Source: Christensenella sp. UBA1385 (lineage in GTDB: Bacteria; Bacillota; Clostridia; Christensenellales; Aristaeellaceae). Taken from it: a DNA stretch of 14,975 nucleotides. Each line of letters starts with the position of its first letter. Position 1 is the first letter of the stretch. Under the pieces are notes generated by a model, which had not been told where the DNA came from, ran no database searches, and saw only the letters and a list, made by a program, of their open reading frames with translations. The stretch is taken from contig DBQV01000064.1 of the NCBI GenBank assembly GCA_002305755.1, positions 1-14,975 on the forward strand. The letters are read 5' to 3'. The translations under genes and the position numbers were made by a program. Below are positions 6,713-13,837 of this stretch, one piece after another.

Positions 6713-8803
6713 TTAGTTTACGCTATATAATATCTCCCCGTATCCCGGCATGGGCCAGTGGCGGCGGCCCAGCAGGGGCTCCAGCTCGTCCGCCGTGGCG
6801 CGCAGGGCCTGCATGGCGGGGAAGACGCGGTCACGGTAGAAGCGGCAGAGGGCCAGTTCCTCTCGGGGGACGCGGGTCTCCTCGATCTCCTCCTCCAGGC
6901 GGGTGAGGGCTTCCAGCAGGCGGGCCGACAGGGTGGAGACGCGCTCCAGCAGGCGGCTTTCCAGTGTGGTGTCAAAGCGCCCCAGGGCCTCCTTGTGGCA
7001 CAGCAGGGCCGACAGTTCGCCCTGATAGGCGATCACGGCGGGGATGATAAGGCCGCGGGCGATCTCCGCCATGGTCATGGCCTCGATGTGCAGGGTCTTG
7101 CAGTAGTTTTCCAGGTGGATCTCGTAGCGCGAGCGCACCTCCTGCTCGGTGAAGACGCCGCATCGCATGAACATGGCGATGTTCTTCTCGTCGATGTAGC
7201 AGGGCAGGGCGTCCGGCGTGCTGCGGAAATTTGAAAGGCCCCGGCGCTCGGCTTCCTTCACCCAGGCTTCGCTGTAATTGTTGCCGTTGAAGATGATGCG
7301 CTTGTGGGCGCGCAGGCTGGCGGAGATCAGGGTGGAGAGGGCGCTCTCAAAATCCTCCGCCATCTCCAGCGTATCGGCAAAGCCGCGCAGCACGTCGGCC
7401 ACGGCGGCGTTGAGCACGATGTTGGGGCCGGAGATGGAGGAAGCCGCGCCCGGCATACGGAACTCGAACTTGTTGCCCGTGAAGGCGACGGGCGAGGTGC
7501 GGTTGCGGTCGGTGGTGTCGCGCGGCACGCTGGGCAGCATACCGATGCCGATCTCCATGTAGCGCTTGGCGTCGCCGTGGTAATTGCTTCCTGCCTCGAT
7601 GGCCTCCAGGATGCGGGTCAGCTCGTCCCCCAGGAACATGGAAACGATGGCGGGCGGGGCCTCGGACGCGCCCAGGCGGTGGTCGTTGCCGGCGGAGGCC
7701 ACCGTCATGCGCAGCAGATCCTGATACTCGTCCACCGCGGTGATGACGGCCACCAGAAAGAGCAGGAACTGGGTGTTTTCGGCGGGCTTGTCGCCCGGCT
7801 CCAGCAGGTTCTGGCCCTCGTCGGTGGCCAGCGACCAGTTGTTGTGCTTGCCCGAGCCGTTCACCCCCTCAAAGGGCTTCTCGTGCAGCAGGCAGACCAG
7901 GCCGTGCCGCCCGGCGATGGATTTCATCATCTCCATCGTCAGCTGGTTGTGGTCGGCCGCGATATTGGCGGTGGAAAAGATGGGGGCCAGCTCGTGCTGG
8001 CCGGGGGCCACCTCATTGTGCTTGGTCTTGGCGGGCACGCCCAGCTTCCACAGCTCCTCCTCCAGCTCGTGCATAAAGGCGGAAACGCGGGGCTTCAGGC
8101 TGCCGAAGTAGTGGTCGTCCATCTCCTGCCCCTTGCTGGGCCGCGCGCCGAACAGCGTGCGCCCGGTGTAGACGAGGTCCGGCCGCCTGAGAAAGACGGA
8201 TTTGTCGATCAGGAAATACTCCTGCTCCGGCCCCGCCGTGGGCGTGACGCGCCGGGCCGTGCTGTTGCCGAACAGGCGCAGGATGCGCAGCGCCTGGGTG
8301 TTCAGCGCCTCCATGGAGCGCAGCAGGGGAGTCTTCTTATCCAGCGCCTCGCCCGAATAGCTGCAGAAGGCGGTGGGGATGCACAGCGTGCCGTCCTTGA
8401 TGAAGGCGTAGGAGGTGGTGTCCCACACCGTGTAGCCGCGGGCCTCAAAGGTGGCGCGCAGGCCGCCGGAGGGAAAGCTGGAGGCGTCCGACTCGCCGCG
8501 GATCAGGGCCTTTCCCGAAAAATCCATGATGACGCCGCCCTTGCCGTCGGGCGAGAGGAAGGCGTCGTGCTTTTCGGCGGTGATGCCCGTCATGGGCTGG
8601 AACCAGTGCGTGTAGTGTGTGGCCCCGTGCTCGGTGGCCCAGTCCTTCATCGCGGAGGCCACGGTGTCGGAGATATCGGGCGGCAGGGATGCGCCCTGCA
8701 TCATGGTGCGCTTGAGCGACAGGTAGACATCCCTGGGCAGCTTTTTCTGCATCACCTCATCGTTGAACACCAGGCTGCCGAACAGAGCGGGCACATCCTT
8801 CAT
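6713..8803 (-). CDS. glnN: Type III glutamine synthetase (GSIII)
   Basis: A 696-residue enzyme making glutamine from glutamate, ammonia and ATP, the key nitrogen-assimilation step, in the cytoplasm. Length is that of GSIII (about 700) and far above GSI (about 450). Signature segments: GPEQEYFLID (191-200), NEVAPGQHELAPIF (263-276), NGSGKHNNWSLAT (315-327, containing catalytic residues around the glutamate and ATP site), and later GNKFEFRMPGAASS, the Arg-containing active-site strand. The reading frame stays open for 367 codons upstream, but that part is the antisense of the neighbouring dehydrogenase. The ATG at 8803 starts the conserved protein and has AAGGAG 9 bases upstream. It is divergent from the lipid operon and has its own promoter and a leader hairpin, suggesting regulated expression. 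Confidence 0.97.
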   Translation of the reverse strand: MKDVPALFGSLVFNDEVMQKKLPRDVYLSLKRTMMQGASLPPDISDTVASAMKDWATEHGATHYTHWFQPMTGITAEKHDAFLSPDGKGGVIMDFSGKALIRGESDASSFPSGGLRATFEARGYTVWDTTSYAFIKDGTLCIPTAFCSYSGEALDKKTPLLRSMEALNTQALRILRLFGNSTARRVTPTAGPEQEYFLIDKSVFLRRPDLVYTGRTLFGARPSKGQEMDDHYFGSLKPRVSAFMHELEEELWKLGVPAKTKHNEVAPGQHELAPIFSTANIAADHNQLTMEMMKSIAGRHGLVCLLHEKPFEGVNGSGKHNNWSLATDEGQNLLEPGDKPAENTQFLLFLVAVITAVDEYQDLLRMTVASAGNDHRLGASEAPPAIVSMFLGDELTRILEAIEAGSNYHGDAKRYMEIGIGMLPSVPRDTTDRNRTSPVAFTGNKFEFRMPGAASSISGPNIVLNAAVADVLRGFADTLEMAEDFESALSTLISASLRAHKRIIFNGNNYSEAWVKEAERRGLSNFRSTPDALPCYIDEKNIAMFMRCGVFTEQEVRSRYEIHLENYCKTLHIEAMTMAEIARGLIIPAVIAYQGELSALLCHKEALGRFDTTLESRLLERVSTLSARLLEALTRLEEEIEETRVPREELALCRFYRDRVFPAMQALRATADELEPLLGRRHWPMPGYGEILYSVN

Positions 8804-8822
8804 GATCTCACACTCCTTGTGT

Positions 8823-8858
8823 AAAACAAAAGCCGCCGCAGACCCAAGGTCCACAGCG
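8823..8858 (-). promoter_or_regulatory. Possible attenuator hairpin in the glnN leader
   Basis: On the - strand an 11-bp stem (8858-8848 with 8844-8834; pairs include three G-U) has a 3-base loop UUG and is followed by GC and UUUUGUUUU (8831-8823). This has the form of an intrinsic terminator between the promoter and the start codon, about 15 to 50 nt into the predicted transcript. It may permit attenuation or antitermination of glnN. No ligand-binding aptamer is recognised. Confidence 0.5.
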
Positions 8859-8879
8859 CCCTTGCTGTTTCTGGCGGTC

Positions 8880-8908
8880 ATGATAGACCGAAAGAGACAG
8901 GCTGTCAA
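8880..8908 (-). promoter_or_regulatory. Strong sigma-A promoter of glnN
   Basis: On the - strand TTGACA (8908-8903), a 17-bp spacer and TATCAT (8885-8880) form a near-consensus promoter. Predicted start of transcription near 8873 leaves a leader of about 70 nt before the ATG at 8803. Confidence 0.8.
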
Positions 8909-8921
8909 GACGAAAATGAAA

Positions 8922-8960
8922 GTCCGGCCCCGGAAACATGCGTTTTTCGGACGCCGGGCC
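8922..8960. repeat. Overlapping inverted repeats between the two divergent promoters
   Basis: GTCCG (8922-8926) can pair with CGGAC (8948-8952), and GGCCC (8926-8930) can pair with GGGCC (8956-8960); the two foldings exclude each other. The element lies just upstream of the glnN -35. It may be an operator or a chance GC-rich structure. Confidence 0.3.
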
Positions 8961-8997
8961 CTGACACGCGCAGGCTCGCTTCTTTGAGCGGAATTGC

Positions 8998-9010
8998 TTT
9001 GAACTTCAAA
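8998..9010. promoter_or_regulatory. FabT-like operator palindrome upstream of the lipid operon
   Basis: TTTGAACTTCAAA is a perfect 6-bp inverted repeat around one central base, 9 bp upstream of the operon's -35. Its core TTTGAnnnTCAAA agrees with the core of the published FabT operator (ANTTTGATTATCAAATT), the MarR-type repressor of fatty-acid synthesis in streptococci and lactococci. Centre and outermost bases differ partly. Binding by a FabT homologue is inference. Confidence 0.45.
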
Positions 9011-9019
9011 ATATCGTGA

Positions 9020-9048
9020 TTGCAAAACTGAACAAAGTAGTCTATTAT
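9020..9048 (+). promoter_or_regulatory. Sigma-A promoter of the SDR / ligase-ACP-synthase operon
   Basis: TTGCAA (9020-9025), 17-bp spacer, TATTAT (9043-9048) give a good promoter. It overlaps an ATG at 9047 that is in frame with the dehydrogenase, which rules that ATG out as start; transcription should begin near 9055. Confidence 0.75.
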
Positions 9049-9079
9049 GTTCGATAATCTGGACGGAGGAGGGGATCGT

Positions 9080-9907
9080 ATGGCGGTCGTCTGGGTCACG
9101 GGCGCTTCCAGCGGGCTGGGACGGTACACCGCCGAGGCCCTTCTTGCCGACGGATGGCTGGTGGTGGGCGGCGCGCGCAGCTTTCAGGATGAGGAGAAGG
9201 ACGGCATGCACCGCCTGCATCTGGATGTGAGCGACGGCGGGAGCGTGCGGCGCTTCGCGGACGAGGCCTGTGCCCGCTTCGGCGCGCCGGACGCGCTGGT
9301 GAACGCCGCGGGCGTGCTGTGCATCGGCGCCTGCGAGGATTACAGCGAGGAAGAGCTGCGCCGGGTGATGGAGATCAACTTTTTCGGCACGGCGCGCATG
9401 GTGAAGGCCGCGCTGCCGCTGATGCGGGAGAAGGGCCGCGGGCGCGTGGTGAACTTTTCTTCCATCAACGGGCTGCTGGCCGTGCCCTTTCAGGGGGCCT
9501 ACACCGCCAGCAAGCACGCCGTCGAGGGCTACAGCGAGGCCCTGCGCATGGAGCTTTTGCCGCAGGGCGTCGAGGTGATGCTGGTGGAGCCGGGCGACCA
9601 CCGCGGCGGCTCCCGGGCCTACCGCCCGCTGAGCGCGGGCTGCGCCCCCTGCTACGAGGAGAGCAGGCGGCGGGCGGCCGCGCGCATCGCGCGCGATGAG
9701 GACGGCGGGGCCTACCCCGCCAGGCTGGGGCGCAGGGTGGCCGCCGCGCTGCGGCAAAAGAGGCTGCCGCTGCGCCTGCGCGTGGCCCAGCTGCCCCAGC
9801 ACGGCGCCGTGTTTCTGCACGACCTGCTGCCCGGCGGGCTGTTCACACGGCTTGTGTCGCGCTACTACGGTGTCCGCGGACCCGGCGGGGCCGGCAAGAG
9901 ACAATAA
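9080..9907 (+). CDS. Short-chain dehydrogenase/reductase, likely 3-keto-amine (ketosphinganine-type) reductase
   Basis: A 275-residue classical SDR. Cofactor loop TGASSGLG (7-14), LDV (48-50), NAAG (75-78), and the catalytic set Asn100, Ser128, Tyr141 and Lys145 (YTASK, 141-145) are complete, so an active NAD(P)H-dependent oxidoreductase is expected. After PG (191-192) the usual cofactor loop reads DHRGGSR, unlike the common PGxVxT. The C-terminal 50 residues are rich in Arg and Leu (LPLRLRVAQLPQ, LFTRLVSRYYG) and could form a membrane-associating amphipathic helix, fitting a lipid substrate. The ATG at 9080 has GGAGGAGGGG just upstream; an earlier ATG lies in the -10 box. It is followed after 14 bp by the fused acyl ligase-ACP-oxoamine synthase, so its probable job is to reduce the 3-keto product of that enzyme to an amino-alcohol. 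Substrate is inferred from context. Confidence 0.9.
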   Translation: MAVVWVTGASSGLGRYTAEALLADGWLVVGGARSFQDEEKDGMHRLHLDVSDGGSVRRFADEACARFGAPDALVNAAGVLCIGACEDYSEEELRRVMEINFFGTARMVKAALPLMREKGRGRVVNFSSINGLLAVPFQGAYTASKHAVEGYSEALRMELLPQGVEVMLVEPGDHRGGSRAYRPLSAGCAPCYEESRRRAAARIARDEDGGAYPARLGRRVAAALRQKRLPLRLRVAQLPQHGAVFLHDLLPGGLFTRLVSRYYGVRGPGGAGKRQ

Positions 9908-9921
9908 AGAGGAGGGCTTTC

Positions 9922-12900
9922 ATGCCTCAGATCGATATTCCCGCGCGCAGCGCCAGGCTGCGGCAGGCGATGACGCTGGAAAACCTGTATGCCGTCACGA
10001 CCGAGGACCGCGGGGCGGTGGCCTCGCGCTGGCTGGAGGACGGCCGGGAGATGCAGCTGAGCTACGCGGAGTATGACGGGCTGGTGCGCGATGCCGGGGC
10101 CTACCTGCGGGCCGTGATCGGCGCGGAGAGGGAGGGCCGCTTCGTGGCCATCCAGATGGAGACGGGGCACCGCTGGTTTTCCACCTTCTGGGGCCTGATC
10201 GCGGCGGGCTACCAGGCCCTGCTGCTGGACCCGCAGCTGAGCGACGAGATGACCGCCTACATGCTGCAGCAGTCTGGCGCGGCGGCCCTGATCACGGCAA
10301 AGGCGCGCCTGCTGCCCGCCGGCATCAGGCAGGTGCTGCACAGCGAGCTGTTTGCGGCCGAGGGGCACGAAGGCTTCACGCCCCGCTTTGCCGGGCGGGT
10401 GGCGCTGTGCACCAGCGGCACCACGGCCACCAGCCGCATCTTCGTCTACGATGAGGAGGCCATCTGCCAGCAGGTGCTCAACAGCGAGCTTCTGTACAAG
10501 GCCAACCGCCGCATCATATCGGGCGAGAGGGAGCGCTCGCTCTCCTTTCTGCCCTATCATCACGTGTTCGGTTTCATGGTCAATCTTCTGTGGTGCAATT
10601 TCGTGGGCTATGAGTCCGTCTTTCTCAGGGACCGCGCGCCCGAGACCATCCTCTCCACCGCGCGCCGCTTCAGGGTCACCTTCCTGTGCGCGGTGCCGCT
10701 GCTGGCCAACAACCTGTCCGTGTCGCTGTCCAAAAAGGCGGCGCTGGAGGGAAAGCGCAGGTACGCGGCCTTCAGGCTGGCGCGCCGCCTGAGCCTGACG
10801 CTGCAGAGCGTGAGCCCCGAGCTGGGCATGGATTTCGCGCGCAGGGTGCTGTTTAAGGACGTGCTCTCAAGGCTGCTGGGGCCGGACCTGCGCTGCATCA
10901 TCCTGGGCGGCAGCCACACGCCCGAGGAGCACATGCGCACCATCTCCGCCCTGGGCTACTACACGGTGTCGGGCTTTGGCATGACCGAGACGGCTATCAC
11001 CTCGGTGGAAACGGCCATGAAGCTGAAGACCCGCACCTCCGGCTCCGTGGGCAGGCCGCTTGAAAGCGCCGAGTACCGCGTGCAGTCGGACGGCAAGCGC
11101 TCCGGCTGCGGCGAGATGTATATCCGCGGCAGATCCGTGCACACGGGCCGCCTGAAGGACGGGCAGCTGATCGGGCCGGATCTGGACGCCGAGGGCTGGT
11201 ACAAGACGGGCGACGTGGTGCGGCTTGAAAAGGGCATGCGCATGTATGTCGAGGGCCGCAGCAAGGACGTGATCATCAACGAGTCGGGCGAGAACGTGTA
11301 CCCCGACGAGATCGAGGACAGCTTCGGCGTGCTTTCGGGCGTGGATCAGTACAGCGTGCTGGGCATCCGCAACACGGGCGTCAGCCGCATCAACCGCCTG
11401 AAGCGCCGCCGCCACATGAACCCGGATTACGAGGACATCACGCTGGTGCTCAGCGTGGGCGACCGCTACCGCGACGACGCCTTTTTGAGCGATCTGATGC
11501 GCCAGGTGGCGGCGATCAACAACCGCCTGCCCACCCTCAAGCGCGTTACCCGCGTGCTGGCCACGCCGGACCGCTTTCAGACCGCCGCCGGCATCAAGGT
11601 GAAGCGCCTGGCACTGAAGGACGCCGTCGAGCACGAGAAGATGGCCTACCGCGACCTGGACCTGAAGACGGGCGCGGCCCCCCTGCACGAGACCAAGCCA
11701 ATCGTCAACGAGGAGCAGAAGCCCAAGGGGCTGCAGAACGAAGAGATCCGCCAGAAGGTGCGGCAGGTCTATGCCGACACGCTGCAGATCGCGCTCGAGA
11801 CGCTGAGCGACACGGCCCACTTCATCGACGACCTGGGCGGCGACAGCCTGCAGGTGCTGAGCCTCTCGCTGAAGGTGGAGGAGATCTTCTCCGTGCTGAT
11901 CCCGGTGGAGGAGTATCCCCTGTGCACCACGGTGGACGGGCTGACCGCGCTGCTGGAGGAAAAACTGGGGCAGGCCCCGGCCAGGGCGGCCGGGCAGGAA
12001 ACGGGCCGGGTGGAGCCGATCACGGAATTCAGCAAGTCGCCCGAGGCGGTCGCCTTCGCGGCGCGCATGGCATCCCTGATGGGCGAGGGGGCCGAAAACC
12101 CCTACTTTGTGGTGCACGATTCGCCCTTGTCCGATACCAGCCTGATGGACGGCGAGCGCGTGCTCAACTTCGGCAGCTACAACTACGCGGGCATGAGCGG
12201 CCGCAGGGAGACCCGCGAGGCCGCCAAGGCCGCCATCGACAAATACGGCACCTCCGCCTCCGGCAGCCGCCTGCTGGCCGGCGAAAAGAGCCTGAACCTG
12301 GAGCTTGAAAAGGAGCTGGCCGAGTGGAAGCACGCCGAGGACGCGCTGGTGCTGGTGGGCGGACACTCCACCAACGTGACCTTTGTGGGCAATTTCTGCG
12401 GCAAGGGCGATCTGATCGTCTACGACGCGCTGGCCCACAACTCCATCAACCAGGGCTGCCGTCTGAGCGAGGCCACGGTGAAGCCCTTCCCGCACAACGA
12501 TGTGGCGGCGCTTGAGAGCATCCTTAAAAACCAGAGGGACAGGTTCGCCAAGGTGCTGATCGCCATCGAGGGCGCCTACAGCATGGACGGCGACATCGCC
12601 CCGGTGCCCGAGTTCGTGGCGGTGAAAAAGAAGTACGGCTGCTTCCTGATGGTGGACGAGGCGCATTCCGCCTGCGTGATCGGCAAGACCGGCGGCGGCG
12701 TGGACGAGTACTTCGGGCTGGATCCCAACGACGTAGATATCAAGATGGGCACGCTGTCCAAGGGGCTGGGCACCTGCGGGGGCTATCTGGCCGGCCGCCG
12801 GGAGATCATCGAGTACCTGCGCTACAACCTGCCGGGCTTCGTCTTTTCCGTGGGCATCTCTCCGCCCCTGGCCGCCGCCACGCTGGAGGCCATCCGCCTG

Positions 12901-13233
12901 CTGCGGCGCGACCCCTCCATCATGGAGAGGCTCTCGCGCAACATCGACTGCTTTGTCTCCGAGGCCCACAGGCGGGGAATGAACACCTGCCTGGCCGGGA
13001 AGACCGCCATCATCCCCATCATGGTGGGGAAGGATGAGGACGCCTTCCTGCTGAGCAACATGCTGCGCCGCAAGGGCGTGTTCGTGCCCCCAGCCGTCTA
13101 CCCCGCCGTGCCGCGCGGCAAGGCGAGGCTGCGCTTCTGCGTGATCGCCGACCACCGCGAGGAGCAGATCGTAGAGGCCCTGGACAAGCTGCAGGAGGCC
13201 GCGGAGGAGGCCGGGATCAGGCTGCCGGCGTAA
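9922..13233 (+). CDS. Fused acyl-AMP ligase - acyl carrier protein - PLP alpha-oxoamine synthase (serine palmitoyltransferase-like)
   Basis: An 1103-residue three-module protein. Residues about 1-570 are an ANL adenylation domain: A3 loop CTSGTTATSR (163-172), GFGMTETA (351-358), YKTGD with Asp431, VEGRSKD with Arg446 and a C-terminal AGIKVKR (556-562). Residues about 605-683 are an acyl carrier protein with DDLGGDSLQVLSL; Ser642 is the phosphopantetheine site. Residues about 725-1100 are a fold-type I PLP oxoamine synthase: LNFGSYNYAGMS (748-759), His839 to stack on PLP, VDEAHS with Asp912, and GTLSKGLG with Schiff-base Lys947. Predicted action: activate a free fatty acid with ATP, load it on the internal ACP, and condense it with an amino acid with loss of CO2 to give a long-chain 3-keto-amine. 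Serine, alanine or glycine as co-substrate is undetermined. GAGGAGGG precedes the ATG; it is co-transcribed with the SDR. Confidence 0.94.
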   Translation: MPQIDIPARSARLRQAMTLENLYAVTTEDRGAVASRWLEDGREMQLSYAEYDGLVRDAGAYLRAVIGAEREGRFVAIQMETGHRWFSTFWGLIAAGYQALLLDPQLSDEMTAYMLQQSGAAALITAKARLLPAGIRQVLHSELFAAEGHEGFTPRFAGRVALCTSGTTATSRIFVYDEEAICQQVLNSELLYKANRRIISGERERSLSFLPYHHVFGFMVNLLWCNFVGYESVFLRDRAPETILSTARRFRVTFLCAVPLLANNLSVSLSKKAALEGKRRYAAFRLARRLSLTLQSVSPELGMDFARRVLFKDVLSRLLGPDLRCIILGGSHTPEEHMRTISALGYYTVSGFGMTETAITSVETAMKLKTRTSGSVGRPLESAEYRVQSDGKRSGCGEMYIRGRSVHTGRLKDGQLIGPDLDAEGWYKTGDVVRLEKGMRMYVEGRSKDVIINESGENVYPDEIEDSFGVLSGVDQYSVLGIRNTGVSRINRLKRRRHMNPDYEDITLVLSVGDRYRDDAFLSDLMRQVAAINNRLPTLKRVTRVLATPDRFQTAAGIKVKRLALKDAVEHEKMAYRDLDLKTGAAPLHETKPIVNEEQKPKGLQNEEIRQKVRQVYADTLQIALETLSDTAHFIDDLGGDSLQVLSLSLKVEEIFSVLIPVEEYPLCTTVDGLTALLEEKLGQAPARAAGQETGRVEPITEFSKSPEAVAFAARMASLMGEGAENPYFVVHDSPLSDTSLMDGERVLNFGSYNYAGMSGRRETREAAKAAIDKYGTSASGSRLLAGEKSLNLELEKELAEWKHAEDALVLVGGHSTNVTFVGNFCGKGDLIVYDALAHNSINQGCRLSEATVKPFPHNDVAALESILKNQRDRFAKVLIAIEGAYSMDGDIAPVPEFVAVKKKYGCFLMVDEAHSACVIGKTGGGVDEYFGLDPNDVDIKMGTLSKGLGTCGGYLAGRREIIEYLRYNLPGFVFSVGISPPLAAATLEAIRLLRRDPSIMERLSRNIDCFVSEAHRRGMNTCLAGKTAIIPIMVGKDEDAFLLSNMLRRKGVFVPPAVYPAVPRGKARLRFCVIADHREEQIVEALDKLQEAAEEAGIRLPA

Positions 13234-13275
13234 GACACTCACTCGGTTCACGGGCGGCAACGATCGCCGAACAAC

Positions 13276-13306
13276 AAAAAAGAGGAGCCTTGCGCTTCTC
13301 TTTTTT
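13276..13306. terminator. Bidirectional terminator between the lipid operon and the GNAT gene
   Basis: A 13-bp stem (13276-13288 with 13294-13306, one G-U) has the 5-base loop CTTGC; the outer six pairs are A-T, giving a T-run at the end on either strand. It serves both the operon ending at 13233 and the convergent GNAT gene ending at 13358. Confidence 0.9.
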
Positions 13307-13357
13307 CTATCATTTATGGAATTGAAACATAAAAGGAAGGGGCGGCCGGTACGGCGT

Positions 13358-13837
13358 CTACAAAATCTTTTCCATCCTCACGGCAGGCAGCTCGCCTGAG
13401 GGCAGGTGCGCGGAGCAGCGCCCGCTCTCCTCAAAGCCCAGGCTCTTCCAGAACGCGAGAGCCCCCCGGTTTTCTTCGATCACGCTCAGGCGCAGGCGCC
13501 TGCAGCCCGTCTCGCGCAGCATCTCCTCGATCTCCTGCATCCAGGCCCGCCCCCTGCCCTGCCTGTGCAGGCGGCCGTGCACCATGAACAGGCCGATGAA
13601 GGCCTCGCCGGGCTTGGGATAGTCACCTATCAGGTCGATCAGCCCGTCGCCGCCGTCGATCAGGCGGTAGAGCTTCTGCCCGGGCACCGCGTCCGGCGGC
13701 AGGGCCGCGCGGTCGCTCTCGATGTCCTGCAGCGTCGGGGACGGATTGCCGATCAGGGAGAAATAACCGGGATTGGACAGGTAGACATCGAGCGCCGATC
13801 CGGCTGCCTCCCGCGAGTCAACAGGGCTGAGCCTCAT
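13358..13837 (-). CDS. GNAT-family N-acetyltransferase
   Basis: A 159-residue protein of the usual size for a single-domain GNAT enzyme, which moves an acetyl group from acetyl-CoA to an amine. Motif A is seen as IGLFMVHGRLHRQGRGRAWM (81-100); HRQGRGRA is the pyrophosphate-binding loop (Q/RxxGxG/A form, with His in the first place). Motif B follows as LRLSVIEENRGALAFWKSLGFEESG (115-139), the NxxAxxFWxxxGF pattern typical of the family. The N-terminal third is less conserved and would set the substrate, which cannot be predicted. The ATG overlaps the stop of the ROK kinase gene (ATGA), so translation is probably coupled. A functional link with the kinase, for example on an amino sugar, is possible but unproven. 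Confidence 0.92.
   Translation of the reverse strand: MRLSPVDSREAAGSALDVYLSNPGYFSLIGNPSPTLQDIESDRAALPPDAVPGQKLYRLIDGGDGLIDLIGDYPKPGEAFIGLFMVHGRLHRQGRGRAWMQEIEEMLRETGCRRLRLSVIEENRGALAFWKSLGFEESGRCSAHLPSGELPAVRMEKIL

Noticed and set aside
7304..8824. 506-codon open frame on the + strand inside glnN
   Set aside because: Antisense shadow of a GC-rich gene, with no ribosome binding site or family motif.
8804..8873. Glutamine riboswitch in the glnN leader
   Set aside because: The leader is too short and lacks a recognisable glutamine-aptamer core; only a terminator-like hairpin is visible.
9047..9079. ATG at 9047 as start of the SDR
   Set aside because: It lies inside the -10 box of the promoter, while the ATG at 9080 has GGAGGAGGGG just upstream and begins the Rossmann strand.
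8804..9904. 367-codon N-terminal extension of glnN on the - strand
   Set aside because: It is the antisense of the SDR gene plus the glnN promoter and leader; GSIII begins at the ATG at 8803 with a proper ribosome binding site and expected length.
9922..13233. Assignment as an ordinary non-ribosomal peptide synthetase
   Set aside because: There is no condensation or thioesterase domain, and the C-terminal PLP domain and adjacent reductase fit acyl-chain condensation better.
10867..13260. 797-codon open frame on the - strand opposite the fusion protein
   Set aside because: It is rich in His, Gln, Ala, Gly and Val, as expected for the antisense of a GC-rich gene, and shows no domain; the + strand has three clear domains with catalytic residues.
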